Shown here piece by piece: positions 8,612 through 16,574 of a stretch of DNA of 45,327 bases. Location of the stretch: contig CANJQT010000017.1 in assembly GCA_947476475.1 (NCBI GenBank), positions 1 through 45,327 of the forward strand, in the 5' to 3' direction. Within the stretch, counting starts at the first letter, position 1. Each line of letters begins with the position of its first letter. A program made the translations under genes and the position numbers. Under the pieces are notes generated by a model that saw nothing but the letters and a program-made list of their open reading frames with translations, had not been told where the DNA came from and ran no database searches. Source of the DNA: Paracoccaceae bacterium. Its GTDB lineage: Bacteria > Pseudomonadota > Alphaproteobacteria > Rhodobacterales > Rhodobacteraceae.

Positions 8612-9510
8612 TCGGCGGCTTTCGTAAGGGCACCGGCAGCAAGGGCTAGTCCGGCAATGGTGCAGTCTTTCGCAGGCAGTGTCTCGGTCTCCAGTCCCTG
8701 TTGCGACAGGGCGCGGGCATAAAGCCCTGAGATTGCGGCAGACCCCACCAGGATGACACGTGTTCCCAGCCAATAGGGCTTGGCCGCAGCCAGTTCGGTG
8801 CCGATCAGAAGCCCCGAAAGCCGCGATCGCGCTGCAGAGGGCGAAAGATCCGCAATCAGCCCTTCGGCACGCAGGCGAAAAAGGTGGGCCGCAATGCGTT
8901 CGGGCCGGGCCATGCCATCGGCGACGCCCTGATCAAAGGCGTCGTCGTCCCAAACTTCGCTTGTCATGCCGTGGCGCAGGACAGATTGCTGCGACAAAAG
9001 GGCAAACATCTCTCCGGTCAGGTAGGTCTGGAACGACACGACCTCGCCCGCGCTGATCTGCACCCATTTCGAATGGGTGCCGGGCAGGCAGAAAATCCCG
9101 TCAAAGCCAGGGTGCAAGGCAAGGGCGCCAGCAATCTGGGTTTCTTCGCCGCGCATCACGTCGGCGGGCCTGACCTGTTTCAATCCGGGCGCGATCTGCA
9201 GCGTGATCCGCTTGTCCTTGACCGGAACCGCCGCAAGCGCCCCGGCCAGCAGGGGTTTGCAGGGAACCGTGCGATAGGGGGCCTCATGCCAGCCCTGACG
9301 GCTGCCGACCATACCGCAAGCCAGCACCGGGATGGGGGGGCCTGACAGCCAGAGTTCGATAAGCCCGAGCAGTGCGGGCTCGAACCCGGCCCGCGACAGG
9401 CGGCTCATGCCGTTGTCCGAGGTTGCCTCGGCGCGGATGCCTTCCGGCCCCATTGCCCAGACGCGGAGGTGGGTGGTTCCCCAGTCAACGGCGATCCAGT
9501 CCGGTCTCAT
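8608..9510 (-). CDS. dgoK: 2-dehydro-3-deoxygalactonokinase
   Basis: This 300-residue protein is a member of the ASKHA-type DgoK family and phosphorylates 2-keto-3-deoxygalactonate with ATP. Signatures: the phosphate-1 loop [11 protein letters not shown] at residues 8-18, [17 protein letters not shown], the [11 protein letters not shown] segment (PGTHSKW is characteristic of the family), and [15 protein letters not shown]. It is directly followed by dgoA (ATGA overlap at 8608-8611) and preceded by the SDR gene (ATGA at 9507-9510), so all three are coupled. Confidence 0.95.
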   Translation of the reverse strand: MRPDWIAVDWGTTHLRVWAMGPEGIRAEATSDNGMSRLSRAGFEPALLGLIELWLSGPPIPVLACGMVGSRQGWHEAPYRTVPCKPLLAGALAAVPVKDKRITLQIAPGLKQVRPADVMRGEETQIAGALALHPGFDGIFCLPGTHSKWVQISAGEVVSFQTYLTGEMFALLSQQSVLRHGMTSEVWDDDAFDQGVADGMARPERIAAHLFRLRAEGLIADLSPSAARSRLSGLLIGTELAAAKPYWLGTRVILVGSAAISGLYARALSQQGLETETLPAKDCTIAGLALAAGALTKAAE

Positions 9511-10274
9511 CCTGTCACCACCACGCCGCCGTCAATCACCAGTGCCTGCCCCGTCATGGCTTTCGAGGCCGCCGAGGCAAGGAACAGGCAGCCGCCGACG
9601 ATATCTTCGGGCTCCAGCGGGTCCTTCAGGCATTGCCGTTCAAGGTGGGCGGCCAGCGCGTCGGGCGTCACCCACATATCCTTTTGCTTTTGCGTCAGCA
9701 CCCAACCGGGGGCCAGAGCATTTACGCGGATACGGTCGGGACCAAATTCACGGGCAAGGGAACGGGTCAATCCGTTGATGGCGGAATTGGCCGCAGTGTA
9801 GATCGGGTAACCGGCATTTCCCATCATGTAGCTGATCGACGAGAAATTGATGATCGACCCGCCACCCGAGGCCTGCATGCCGGGGATCACCGCCTTCGCG
9901 GCAAAGAAATAGGCCTTGAGGTTGATGGCGATGGACCAGTCGAAAAACGCTTCGTCGGTTTCCAGTGTCTTGTGGCGCTGGTCGTTGGCGGCGTTGTTGA
10001 CCAGCACCGTGATCGGGCCGTGGGCCAAGGCTGCGGCATCCAGCGTGGCTTTCAGCTGACCCATGTCGGTGATGTCACAAGGCAAGAACAGGGGGCGGTT
10101 GCCCGTCGCACCCTCCATCGCGTCGCAGAAGGCGGTGGCATCATGGCGCTGGCAGAAGGCGACCTTCGCGCCTTGCCGCAAGAAGCCTTCGGTCAGGGCA
10201 GCACCAATGCCCGAGCCGCCGCCAGTGATGAAGACGGAGGCGCCCCTGAGGTCTGGGAAGATGGGACGGGTCAT
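9507..10274 (-). CDS. SDR-family sugar dehydrogenase (probable galactose 1-dehydrogenase) with YxxxN active site
   Basis: This 255-residue classical-length SDR has the Rossmann motif ITGGGSGIGAAL (residues 16-27), LVNNAAND (91-98), the catalytic Asn region INLKAYF (N118) and Ser146. Its place among galactonolactonase, galactonate dehydratase, KDGal kinase and aldolase genes suggests oxidation of D-galactose (or a similar aldose) to the lactone. The odd point is the catalytic pair. Y159 is followed by TAA and then N163, so the usual YxxxK lysine is asparagine (codon AAT). I believe related Rhodobacterales sequences share this ANS motif, so it may be a subfamily trait. The start at 10274 gives MTRPIFPDLRGASVF; the upstream residues to 10301 look non-coding. 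Confidence 0.88.
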   Translation of the reverse strand: MTRPIFPDLRGASVFITGGGSGIGAALTEGFLRQGAKVAFCQRHDATAFCDAMEGATGNRPLFLPCDITDMGQLKATLDAAALAHGPITVLVNNAANDQRHKTLETDEAFFDWSIAINLKAYFFAAKAVIPGMQASGGGSIINFSSISYMMGNAGYPIYTAANSAINGLTRSLAREFGPDRIRVNALAPGWVLTQKQKDMWVTPDALAAHLERQCLKDPLEPEDIVGGCLFLASAASKAMTGQALVIDGGVVVTG

Positions 10275-10299
10275 CGCGGCACCTCGGTGCGGGAGCGAC

Positions 10300-10342
10300 A
10301 AGGATCTTCGAAAATCCTTGCAAATTTCTTCGAAGAAATTTG
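10300..10342. repeat. Pair of adjacent intergenic palindromes with TTCGAA cores
   Basis: Two palindromes sit side by side between the dehydratase and SDR genes. 10300-10319 is a 20-base near-palindrome, AAGGAT-N-TTCGAA-N-ATCCTT, with only the two N positions mismatched. 10321-10342 is a perfect 22-base palindrome beginning CAAATTTCTTCG. Both could form cruciforms or RNA hairpins in the polycistronic transcript. I believe similar sequences are dispersed in Rhodobacterales intergenic regions, so this is probably a small dispersed repeat rather than an operator. Confidence 0.85.
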
Positions 10343-10353
10343 GAGGCGGGGCA

Positions 10354-12075
10354 TCAATGGCTCTCTCTGGTCACGGGGCGGGTGTCCTTTCCCACAAGGA
10401 AATCAAGGTCGGCGCCCTGATCGGCTTGCAGGACATGGTCTATATAAAGTTTGGCATAGCCGCGCCTGTAGGGGCTTTCTTCCGGTACCCATGCCGCGCG
10501 GCGGGCCGCAAGTTCGGCATCATCCACCAGAAGTTCCAGCAGCCCGGCCTTGGCGGAAATCAGGATGCGGTCGCCGGTTTTCACGAGGGCGAGCGTGCCC
10601 CCGGCCTGCGCTTCGGGGCTGACATGCAAGATAACCGTGCCATAGGCGGTGCCGGACATGCGGGCATCGGATACCCGGACCATGTCGCGCACGCCCTGTT
10701 TCACCAAGGCGGCGGGGATCGGCATGTTGCCCACTTCGGGCATGCCGGGATAGCCCTTGGGCCCACAGCCTTTCAAGACAAGGATCGTTTCGGGCGTCAC
10801 CGGCAAATCTTCGCGGTCGATATTGGCCTTCATGTCCTCGATATTTTCGAAGACATGCGCCACGCCCTCGTGTTCCAGCAGGCCAGGGGTCGCGGCCGAG
10901 GGTTTGACGATTGCCCCATTGGGCGCAAGATTGCCTTTCAGCACCCGTATACCGGCGGCGGGCTTCACCGGGTCGGCAAAGGGGCGGATCACCTCGGCGT
11001 TCCAGCATTCGGCGCCTTCAGCATAGGCAGAGATGTCCTTGCCGAGGACCGTCATCGCGCGGCGCAGATGGGGGGCCAGTTCCTTCAGTACCACGGGCAT
11101 CCCGCCCGCGTAGCAGAAATCCTCCATCAGATACTTGCCCGAGGGCATGCAGTTCACCAGCAGCGGAATGTCCGAGCCGATCTCGAAATCCTTGAGGCTC
11201 AGATCAACCCCCACCCGGCCAGCCATGGCCAGAAGATGCACGACGGCATTGGTCGACCCGCCCACGGCGGCATTGGCGAGGATGGCATTTTCAAAGGCCG
11301 CGCGGGTCATGATGGCCGAGGGGCGCAGGTCTTCTTCCACCATCTCGACGATTCGGCGGCCTGTCAGATGGGCCAGCGCCATGCGGCGGCTGTCGACGGC
11401 GGGAAGGGCGGCGTTGGTCGGCAGGCTCATCCCCATAGCCTCGACAAGGCTCGCCATGGTGCTGGCGGTGCCCATGGTCATGCAGACACCCTTAGAACGG
11501 CTCATCCCGGATTCGGCGGCCATGAAGTCCTTCAGCGTCATCTCGCCCGCGCGCACCGCTTCGGAGAACTTCCACACGTCGGTGCCAGAACCGATATCCT
11601 TGCCCTGCCACTTGCCGTTCAACATCGGGCCGGAAGAGACGACGATGGACGGCAGATCGACCGAGGCCGCGCCCATCAACTGCCCAGGCGTGGTCTTGTC
11701 GCAGCCGCCCAGAAGCACAACGCCATCCATGCCATAGGCGCGGATCGACTCTTCCACATCCATCGCCAGAAGGTTGCGGAAGAGCATCGCCGTGGGCTTC
11801 ATCTGGGTTTCGCCCAAGGACATGACCGGGAATTCCACCGGAAAGCCGCCCGCCTCCCAGACGCCGCGCTTCACGCCTTCGGCCAGTTCGCGCAGGCCGG
11901 AATTGCAGGGGGTCAGTTCCGACCAGGTATTGCAGATGCCGATGACCGGACGGCCGTCAAAGACATGGTCGGGAAAACCCTGGTTCTTCATCCACGAGCG
12001 GTGGATGAAGCCGTCCTTATCGAGCTTGCCATACCAGGCGCGGTTGCGGCGATTCTTGTTGGGGTCATTGGTCAT
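10354..12075 (-). CDS. IlvD/Edd family sugar-acid dehydratase (probable galactonate/arabinonate dehydratase)
   Basis: About 573 residues. This family dehydrates aldonic acids to 2-keto-3-deoxy acids with an Fe-S cluster and Mg2+. Cysteines C57 (ELTPCNSG), C125 (LLGGCDKTTPGQ) and C198 (KGVCMTMGTAS), plus K127, line up with the [2Fe-2S] cluster and carbamylated lysine reported for Rhizobium L-arabinonate dehydratase (C59, C127, C200, K129). The neighbours make D-galactonate the likely in vivo substrate, giving KDGal for DgoK. The start at 12075 (MTNDPNKNRRN) directly abuts the alpha-galactosidase stop. The 78 bases between its stop and the SDR start hold two palindromes. Confidence 0.93.
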   Translation of the reverse strand: MTNDPNKNRRNRAWYGKLDKDGFIHRSWMKNQGFPDHVFDGRPVIGICNTWSELTPCNSGLRELAEGVKRGVWEAGGFPVEFPVMSLGETQMKPTAMLFRNLLAMDVEESIRAYGMDGVVLLGGCDKTTPGQLMGAASVDLPSIVVSSGPMLNGKWQGKDIGSGTDVWKFSEAVRAGEMTLKDFMAAESGMSRSKGVCMTMGTASTMASLVEAMGMSLPTNAALPAVDSRRMALAHLTGRRIVEMVEEDLRPSAIMTRAAFENAILANAAVGGSTNAVVHLLAMAGRVGVDLSLKDFEIGSDIPLLVNCMPSGKYLMEDFCYAGGMPVVLKELAPHLRRAMTVLGKDISAYAEGAECWNAEVIRPFADPVKPAAGIRVLKGNLAPNGAIVKPSAATPGLLEHEGVAHVFENIEDMKANIDREDLPVTPETILVLKGCGPKGYPGMPEVGNMPIPAALVKQGVRDMVRVSDARMSGTAYGTVILHVSPEAQAGGTLALVKTGDRILISAKAGLLELLVDDAELAARRAAWVPEESPYRRGYAKLYIDHVLQADQGADLDFLVGKDTRPVTRESH

Positions 12076-12076
12076 T

Positions 12077-13432
12077 TCAAGCGGCCTTCTTTCCGGTGAT
12101 CCAGTCCGGCAACCAATCGCCATGGGCGACGATCAGATCATCGACCAACGCCCGGATCTGGCGCAGGTCAAGTTCTGCCGCCGTATGGGGGTCAAGCATG
12201 GCGGCGTGATAGATATGGTCGCGGTTTTCTTCCAGCAGCGCTTGAACCGTCAGTTCCTGCACGTTCACGTTGGTGCGCATCAGGGCAATCAGTTGCGGAG
12301 GGATGTCGTTTACCGTTGTTGGCTGAAGGCCGTTGGCATCGACCAGAACCGGCACTTCAACAGCAGACCCCTGCGGCAGCTGCGGAATGTAACTGCGGTT
12401 CGGAATGTTGCCGTAAATCACCGATGGCGTGCCGGTTACGACAGAATTCATGATGATGGCTGCATATTCGTTGGATCGCCGGACCTCGATCTTTTCGGCC
12501 TTGGCATAGCCTTCGGCCTGTGCGGCCCAGGCGGCGATCTGTTCTTCGCAGCGGATCGGATATTCGTCCAGGGGAATGCCGAAATCGCGGATCAGATCGG
12601 GGCGGTCAGACTTTATGAACCACGGGACATATTCAGCGAAATGTTCGCTGCTTTCGGTAACGAAGTGGCCCATATGGGTCATCACCTCGTAGCGCACCTT
12701 GTTCGGGCAGCGGGCGTTCCAGTGGCTGGGTTTGGGGATGCGACCCGCAAGGTAGCCCGCGCGCAGGGCAGGGTAAAGGTCGCGCCACGACCCATCGGCC
12801 TGACGCGCTTCGAAGTTCAGGTAAAAGGCCATGTGGTTGATGCCCGCCGCGCGATAGCGGATGTCGTCCAGCGGAATCTCCAGATCGTGGGCCAGTTCAT
12901 AGGCGGTTCCCTGCACCGAATGGCAAAGGCCGACCTGCTTCACGTCGGGATGGCGGGCCCCCAAGGCCCAGGTGTTGATGGCCATCGGGTTAACGTATTG
13001 CAGCATGATCGCGTTGGGGCAGACCGCGCGCATGTCTTCGGCCAGCTTCCACAGATGCGGGACCGTGCGCAGCCCGCGCATGATGCCACCGATGCCCAGC
13101 GTATCGGCGATCGTCTGGCGCAGGCCGAACTTCTTGGGCACTTCGAAATCGGTGACGGTGCAGGGCTTGTAGCCCCCGATCTGGAAGGCGACGATGACGA
13201 AATCGGCCCCCTCGATGGCGCGGCGCTGGTCGGTGTGGGTTTCGACCTTGGCGGGAACCCCCAGCGACGCGATCAGCTTTCGCACCACCAACTCGCTTTC
13301 GGCAAGCCGTTTCTGGTCGATGTCCATCAGCGAGAGGGTGGAGCCCTCGAGCGCCGGCATTTGCAGCGCATCGCCAATCAGGTTCTTCATGAAGACGGTC
13401 GAACCCGCCCCGATAAAGGCAATCTTCGTCAC
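12077..13432 (-). CDS. melA: Alpha-galactosidase, glycoside hydrolase family 4
   Basis: Encodes 451 residues, normal for GH4. These cytoplasmic enzymes cleave alpha-galactosides by an NAD+- and Mn2+-dependent redox mechanism. The NAD site is KIAFIGAGSTVF at the N-terminus. The metal ligands are C170 and H200 in GLCHSVQGTAYEL and AGINHMAFYL, and LRQTIADTLGIGGIMRGLRT is a typical GH4 loop. CHSVQ and NHM match the MelA/alpha-galactosidase branch rather than 6-phospho-glucosidases, which fits an ABC rather than PTS importer. Start: GTG at 13432, inside a GTGA overlap with the upstream permease; the frame to 13720 is that permease's shadow. Confidence 0.93.
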   Translation of the reverse strand: MTKIAFIGAGSTVFMKNLIGDALQMPALEGSTLSLMDIDQKRLAESELVVRKLIASLGVPAKVETHTDQRRAIEGADFVIVAFQIGGYKPCTVTDFEVPKKFGLRQTIADTLGIGGIMRGLRTVPHLWKLAEDMRAVCPNAIMLQYVNPMAINTWALGARHPDVKQVGLCHSVQGTAYELAHDLEIPLDDIRYRAAGINHMAFYLNFEARQADGSWRDLYPALRAGYLAGRIPKPSHWNARCPNKVRYEVMTHMGHFVTESSEHFAEYVPWFIKSDRPDLIRDFGIPLDEYPIRCEEQIAAWAAQAEGYAKAEKIEVRRSNEYAAIIMNSVVTGTPSVIYGNIPNRSYIPQLPQGSAVEVPVLVDANGLQPTTVNDIPPQLIALMRTNVNVQELTVQALLEENRDHIYHAAMLDPHTAAELDLRQIRALVDDLIVAHGDWLPDWITGKKAA

Positions 13433-14274
13433 TTGACGGCTCCGAGAGTGAGGCCCGCGATGAAGTGCTTTTGCATGGCAAAGAACATCAGCACGGGAGG
13501 AAGGGCGGCCAGCAGCGAGCCTGCGGAGACAAGCTGCCACTGCGCGATCCACTGGCCGTTCAGCGAAGAAAGGCCCGCAGTGATCGGCTGGGTTTCGGCG
13601 CTGGTGGTAAGCACCGTGGCCCAGAAGAAATCGTTCCAGATGAAGGTGAAGATCAGGACGGACAGCGCGGCGATGGCGGGGCGCATCAAAGGCATGACGA
13701 CATGCCAAAAGATGCGCCATTCCGCGACGCCTTCGACGCGGGCAGCCTCGATCAGTTCGAACGGCAGCGACTTGATGAAGTTGCGCATGAAAAGCGTGCA
13801 GAACCCGGTCTGAAAGGCGATGTGGAACAGCGCGAGCCCATACCAGGTGTTGTACATGCCCAATTGCAGGGTCAGGTCACGGACCGGCACCATCAGGATC
13901 TGAAAGGGAACGAAGTTCCCGGCGACGAACAGGAAGAACACCAGAAGGTTCGATCGGAACCGGTAGATCGCCAGCGCAAAGCCCGTCATGCAAGACAGGG
14001 CGACTGCGCCGATCACCGTGGGAATCGTGACCCAAAGGGAATTGACCATGTAGCGGGGGATCGCGCTTTCGGTGGCAAGCTGCCAGTAATTTTCAAAGGC
14101 GATGTGGCTGGGCAGCCCGAAGTAGTTGCCCTGCGCAAGGTCGGATGCCGGGCGCAGCGAGGTGACGGCCACCCCGATCAACGGCAGAAGCCAGAGGAAA
14201 AGCGCAACTGGCAAGGCGGTCTTGTAAAGCCTTTGGGTGGTGGGTGAGGTTTGTTCGATCGGGCGTGGGAACAT
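13429..14274 (-). CDS. Carbohydrate ABC transporter permease (MalG-type, CUT1)
   Basis: 281 residues with six hydrophobic helices. The cytoplasmic EAA loop reads EAARVEGVAEWRIFWHVVMPLMRP, which docks on the ATPase. Length and helix order match MalG-type inner-membrane subunits. It is 1 base from the preceding permease gene and overlaps melA by 4 bases, so the pair forms a heterodimer delivering galactosides to the cytoplasmic hydrolases. The specificity is inferred from the operon. Confidence 0.93.
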   Translation of the reverse strand: MFPRPIEQTSPTTQRLYKTALPVALFLWLLPLIGVAVTSLRPASDLAQGNYFGLPSHIAFENYWQLATESAIPRYMVNSLWVTIPTVIGAVALSCMTGFALAIYRFRSNLLVFFLFVAGNFVPFQILMVPVRDLTLQLGMYNTWYGLALFHIAFQTGFCTLFMRNFIKSLPFELIEAARVEGVAEWRIFWHVVMPLMRPAIAALSVLIFTFIWNDFFWATVLTTSAETQPITAGLSSLNGQWIAQWQLVSAGSLLAALPPVLMFFAMQKHFIAGLTLGAVK

Positions 14275-14275
14275 C

Positions 14276-15163
14276 TTACCGCTCCGACTCGTCGCGCCAC
14301 ATCTTCCAGATGAAGCCCGAGATGAAGATCATCATGATCGCAAAGAGGACCACGGCGATTGCCGCGCCATAACCCATCCGGTAGCCGTATTCGCTGAGTG
14401 CTTGTTCGTACATGAAGAACGACAGCACGCGGGACGACCCGTAGGGCCCGCCGTCGGTCATGATCGAGACAAGGTCAAAAGAGCGCAGCGCGCCGATGAC
14501 GGTGACGACGACGGCGATGAAGGTGGCGGGGCGCAGTTGCGGCAGGATCACATACCAAAGCATTTTCCAGCCCTTTGCGCCGTCCAGCCGCGCCGCTTCG
14601 ACCTGATCGGGGGCGACGTTGTTGAGACCTGTGAGATAGAGGATCATCACATAGGCGATCTGCGGCCAGAGGCCTGCGGCGATGATGCCGTAGGTGACAA
14701 AGCGTTCGTCCGCCAGAACCGCGACGCCGGTTCCCGTGGACCATTCGATCAGCTTGTAGAAAAGACCGAAGTCGGGGGCGTAGAACCAGGAAAACATCAG
14801 GCCGACCACGACCTGACTGATGACGAAGGGGAAGAAGAACAAGGATTTATAGACCCGCATCCCCCAGACCGTCTGGTTCAGGAAAATCGCGATGAGCAAG
14901 CCAAGAGGCACGGCCAGCATGTAGAGGACCAGCCAGATGACGTTGTTTTTCAGCGAAGTGTAGAAACTGTCGTCATCCACCAATTCGACATAGTTGGCGG
15001 TGCCAATCCATGTGGCCTTTCCAAGGCCGTCCCAGTCATAGAACGAGATCCACAGCGACTGAAAAATCGGGATGATCACGTAAAGCGCGAACATGAGCGC
15101 GCCGGGGGCCAGAAATAGCCAGGGCGCAAGGCGGCGCTGGTTTGCTTTCCAGAAAGCAGACAT
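14276..15163 (-). CDS. Carbohydrate ABC transporter permease (MalF-type, CUT1)
   Basis: Encodes 295 residues with six membrane helices, beginning with a cytoplasmic basic stretch (WKANQRRLAPWLFLAPGALMF). The EAA loop is VEAARLDGAKGWKMLWYVILPQLRP. SLWISFYDWDGLGKATWIGTANYVEL is typical of MalF/UgpA-type subunits. It follows the binding-protein gene by 84 bases, a gap filled by two GC-rich hairpins that may reduce permease relative to binding-protein expression. Confidence 0.93.
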   Translation of the reverse strand: MSAFWKANQRRLAPWLFLAPGALMFALYVIIPIFQSLWISFYDWDGLGKATWIGTANYVELVDDDSFYTSLKNNVIWLVLYMLAVPLGLLIAIFLNQTVWGMRVYKSLFFFPFVISQVVVGLMFSWFYAPDFGLFYKLIEWSTGTGVAVLADERFVTYGIIAAGLWPQIAYVMILYLTGLNNVAPDQVEAARLDGAKGWKMLWYVILPQLRPATFIAVVVTVIGALRSFDLVSIMTDGGPYGSSRVLSFFMYEQALSEYGYRMGYGAAIAVVLFAIMMIFISGFIWKMWRDESER

Positions 15164-15184
15164 CGGGTCCCTCGGGATGGAAAG

Positions 15185-15240
15185 GTCGGGGGCAATGCCC
15201 CCGACAAGGTGTTGTCCCGGCCGACATCGCCGCCCGGGAC
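15185..15240 (-). promoter_or_regulatory. Tandem hairpins between binding-protein and permease genes
   Basis: Two perfect stems fill the gap. GTCGGGGGC (15185-15193) pairs with GCCCCCGAC (15197-15205) over a 3-base loop, and GTCCCGG (15214-15220) pairs with CCGGGAC (15234-15240) over 13 bases. There is no T-run. In malE-malF and similar operons, such structures protect the binding-protein mRNA or partly stop transcription, so the binding protein is made in excess; the same is inferred here. Confidence 0.75.
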
Positions 15241-15247
15241 GGAAGGC

Positions 15248-16480
15248 TTACTGATAGACCTTCTGGCGGGTCTTCTCCAGCCGCTCGAGGATGGCGTCCA
15301 GATTTTCGGGCTTCACGAGGAATTCCTGGAAGCCTTCCATGCCGGCCTTGGCCATTTCGGCGGGCGCGTCACGGTCGAAGAACTGAGCCAGCGCATAGGC
15401 CGACGAAAGCGAGGCGAAACCAGCCGAGATGAACGGGTCATCGGCAGCCACGGTCGAGTTCTTGTTCGTGGGCAGCTGACCGAGGGCGGTGTTCAGCTTG
15501 GTCTGGGCATCAGCGGTTGCAACGAACGCCAGGAACTTCTTGGCGTCGTCAACGTTCTGGGCGCCGGCCGGGATGTGGATCGTGTCGGTCGGAGCCTCTT
15601 CGGCGCGGGGCAGTCCGGGGGTGATTTCCGGGAAAACCATGAAGCCGAGGTTGTCATTGGTCATGCCGCCTTCCTTGAGGACGCCGACCACAAAGTTGCC
15701 CATAACATAGTTGGCGGCCTTGCCCTGCACCAGAAGGGCTGCAGCATCCTGCCAGTCGATGGCGGCGTGGTTGGCACTGGTGTAGGGCTGAATCTTGGCC
15801 CACTGGGCAAAGACATCCTTCACCTTCTGATCCGTCCAGGCGATTTTCCCGGCGGTCAGGTCCATGTGCCATTCATAGCCGTTGGTGCGCAGTGACAGAT
15901 AGTCGAAGATGCCGGCTCCGGGCCACAGGGCCTTGGTCCCGGTGGTCACGCAATCGATGCCCGCAGCCTTGAACTTTTCGCAGTTGGCGACGAATTCATC
16001 CCATGTTTTCGGCTCTTCCGCGCCGGCGGCCTTGTAGGCGTCGCGGTTGAAGTAGATGCCCCACTGATAGTAGGTATAGGGTACGCCCCACTTCTTGCCG
16101 TCGATGGTCATCGAGGCGGCGGCCGAGCCGAGCGCGTCATTCAGGCCATTGGCTTCCCATACATCGGTCACTTCAATGAACTGGCCCGAGGTCACGAAGG
16201 GCGCCATCCGGTTTCCGGCGTACCAGTTCGCCAGATCAGGGCTGTCAGCGGTCAGGAAGTTGCGGATCGCGGTTTTGTAGCCTTCGTGGTCGAAGTTGGT
16301 CATCTGGACATCGATATCGGGGTTTGCGGCCTCGAAATCGGCAATCAGGGCTTCCATCGCCGCAAGTGGGATGGGGTCGAAGTCTGCATTGTATTTCACG
16401 ACGCGCTGTTCGGCGTAAGCCGAACCCGTCATCAGAAGCGCCGCCATGACGGCCAACGCCCTGTGCTTCATCTGGACCAT
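15248..16480 (-). CDS. ABC transporter sugar-binding protein (CUT1 family, periplasmic)
   Basis: Encodes 410 residues. A signal peptide (MKHRALAVMAALLMTGSAYAEQ) with cleavage after AYA sends it to the periplasm. The mature sequence has the type-1 extracellular solute-binding fold: MEALIADFEAANPDIDVQMTNFDHEGYKTAIRNFL near the start and KWGVPYTYYQWGIYFNRDAYKAAG. Lack of a lipobox cysteine means it is a free periplasmic protein. GGGAGG lies a few bases before the ATG at 16480. First gene of the ten-gene galactoside operon; a promoter with a perfect TTGACA box lies 50-80 bases upstream. Confidence 0.94.
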   Translation of the reverse strand: MVQMKHRALAVMAALLMTGSAYAEQRVVKYNADFDPIPLAAMEALIADFEAANPDIDVQMTNFDHEGYKTAIRNFLTADSPDLANWYAGNRMAPFVTSGQFIEVTDVWEANGLNDALGSAAASMTIDGKKWGVPYTYYQWGIYFNRDAYKAAGAEEPKTWDEFVANCEKFKAAGIDCVTTGTKALWPGAGIFDYLSLRTNGYEWHMDLTAGKIAWTDQKVKDVFAQWAKIQPYTSANHAAIDWQDAAALLVQGKAANYVMGNFVVGVLKEGGMTNDNLGFMVFPEITPGLPRAEEAPTDTIHIPAGAQNVDDAKKFLAFVATADAQTKLNTALGQLPTNKNSTVAADDPFISAGFASLSSAYALAQFFDRDAPAEMAKAGMEGFQEFLVKPENLDAILERLEKTRQKVYQ

Positions 16481-16511
16481 CTTTTCCTCCCGTTGGTTCC
16501 ATTATTTGAAA

Positions 16512-16537
16512 CATAGTCTTGAATATTGAAAACTATG
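16512..16537. promoter_or_regulatory. Inverted repeat, probable IclR-type operator
   Basis: CATAGT (16512-16517) and ACTATG (16532-16537) form a perfect 6-base inverted repeat spaced by 14. The right arm is the -10 box of the operon promoter, so a bound regulator would block it. A second layer is visible: TTGAAACATAG and TTGAAAACTATG (16506 and 16526) are near direct repeats. The adjacent IclR gene is the obvious candidate regulator. Confidence 0.6.
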
Positions 16538-16560
16538 CGCTGTAGAGTTACAGGTGTCAA
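16532..16560 (-). promoter_or_regulatory. Sigma70-type promoter of the galactoside operon
   Basis: Read on the minus strand, TTGACA (complement of 16555-16560) is followed by a 17-base spacer and CATAGT (complement of 16532-16537). The -35 is a perfect consensus and the -10 matches four of six. Transcription would begin near 16525, giving a leader of about 45 bases before the binding-protein ATG. Confidence 0.65.
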
Positions 16561-16574
16561 CTGGTGGGGGGATG

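Noticed and set aside
10063-12099. Long plus-strand frame (678 codons) opposite the dehydratase gene
   Set aside because: Antisense to a conserved IlvD/Edd gene; codon and amino acid pattern (His, Gly, Arg-rich) is that of a high-GC shadow.
11774-13813. Long plus-strand frame (679 codons) opposite the alpha-galactosidase and permease genes
   Set aside because: Covers two real genes on the other strand in shifting register; no protein family features.
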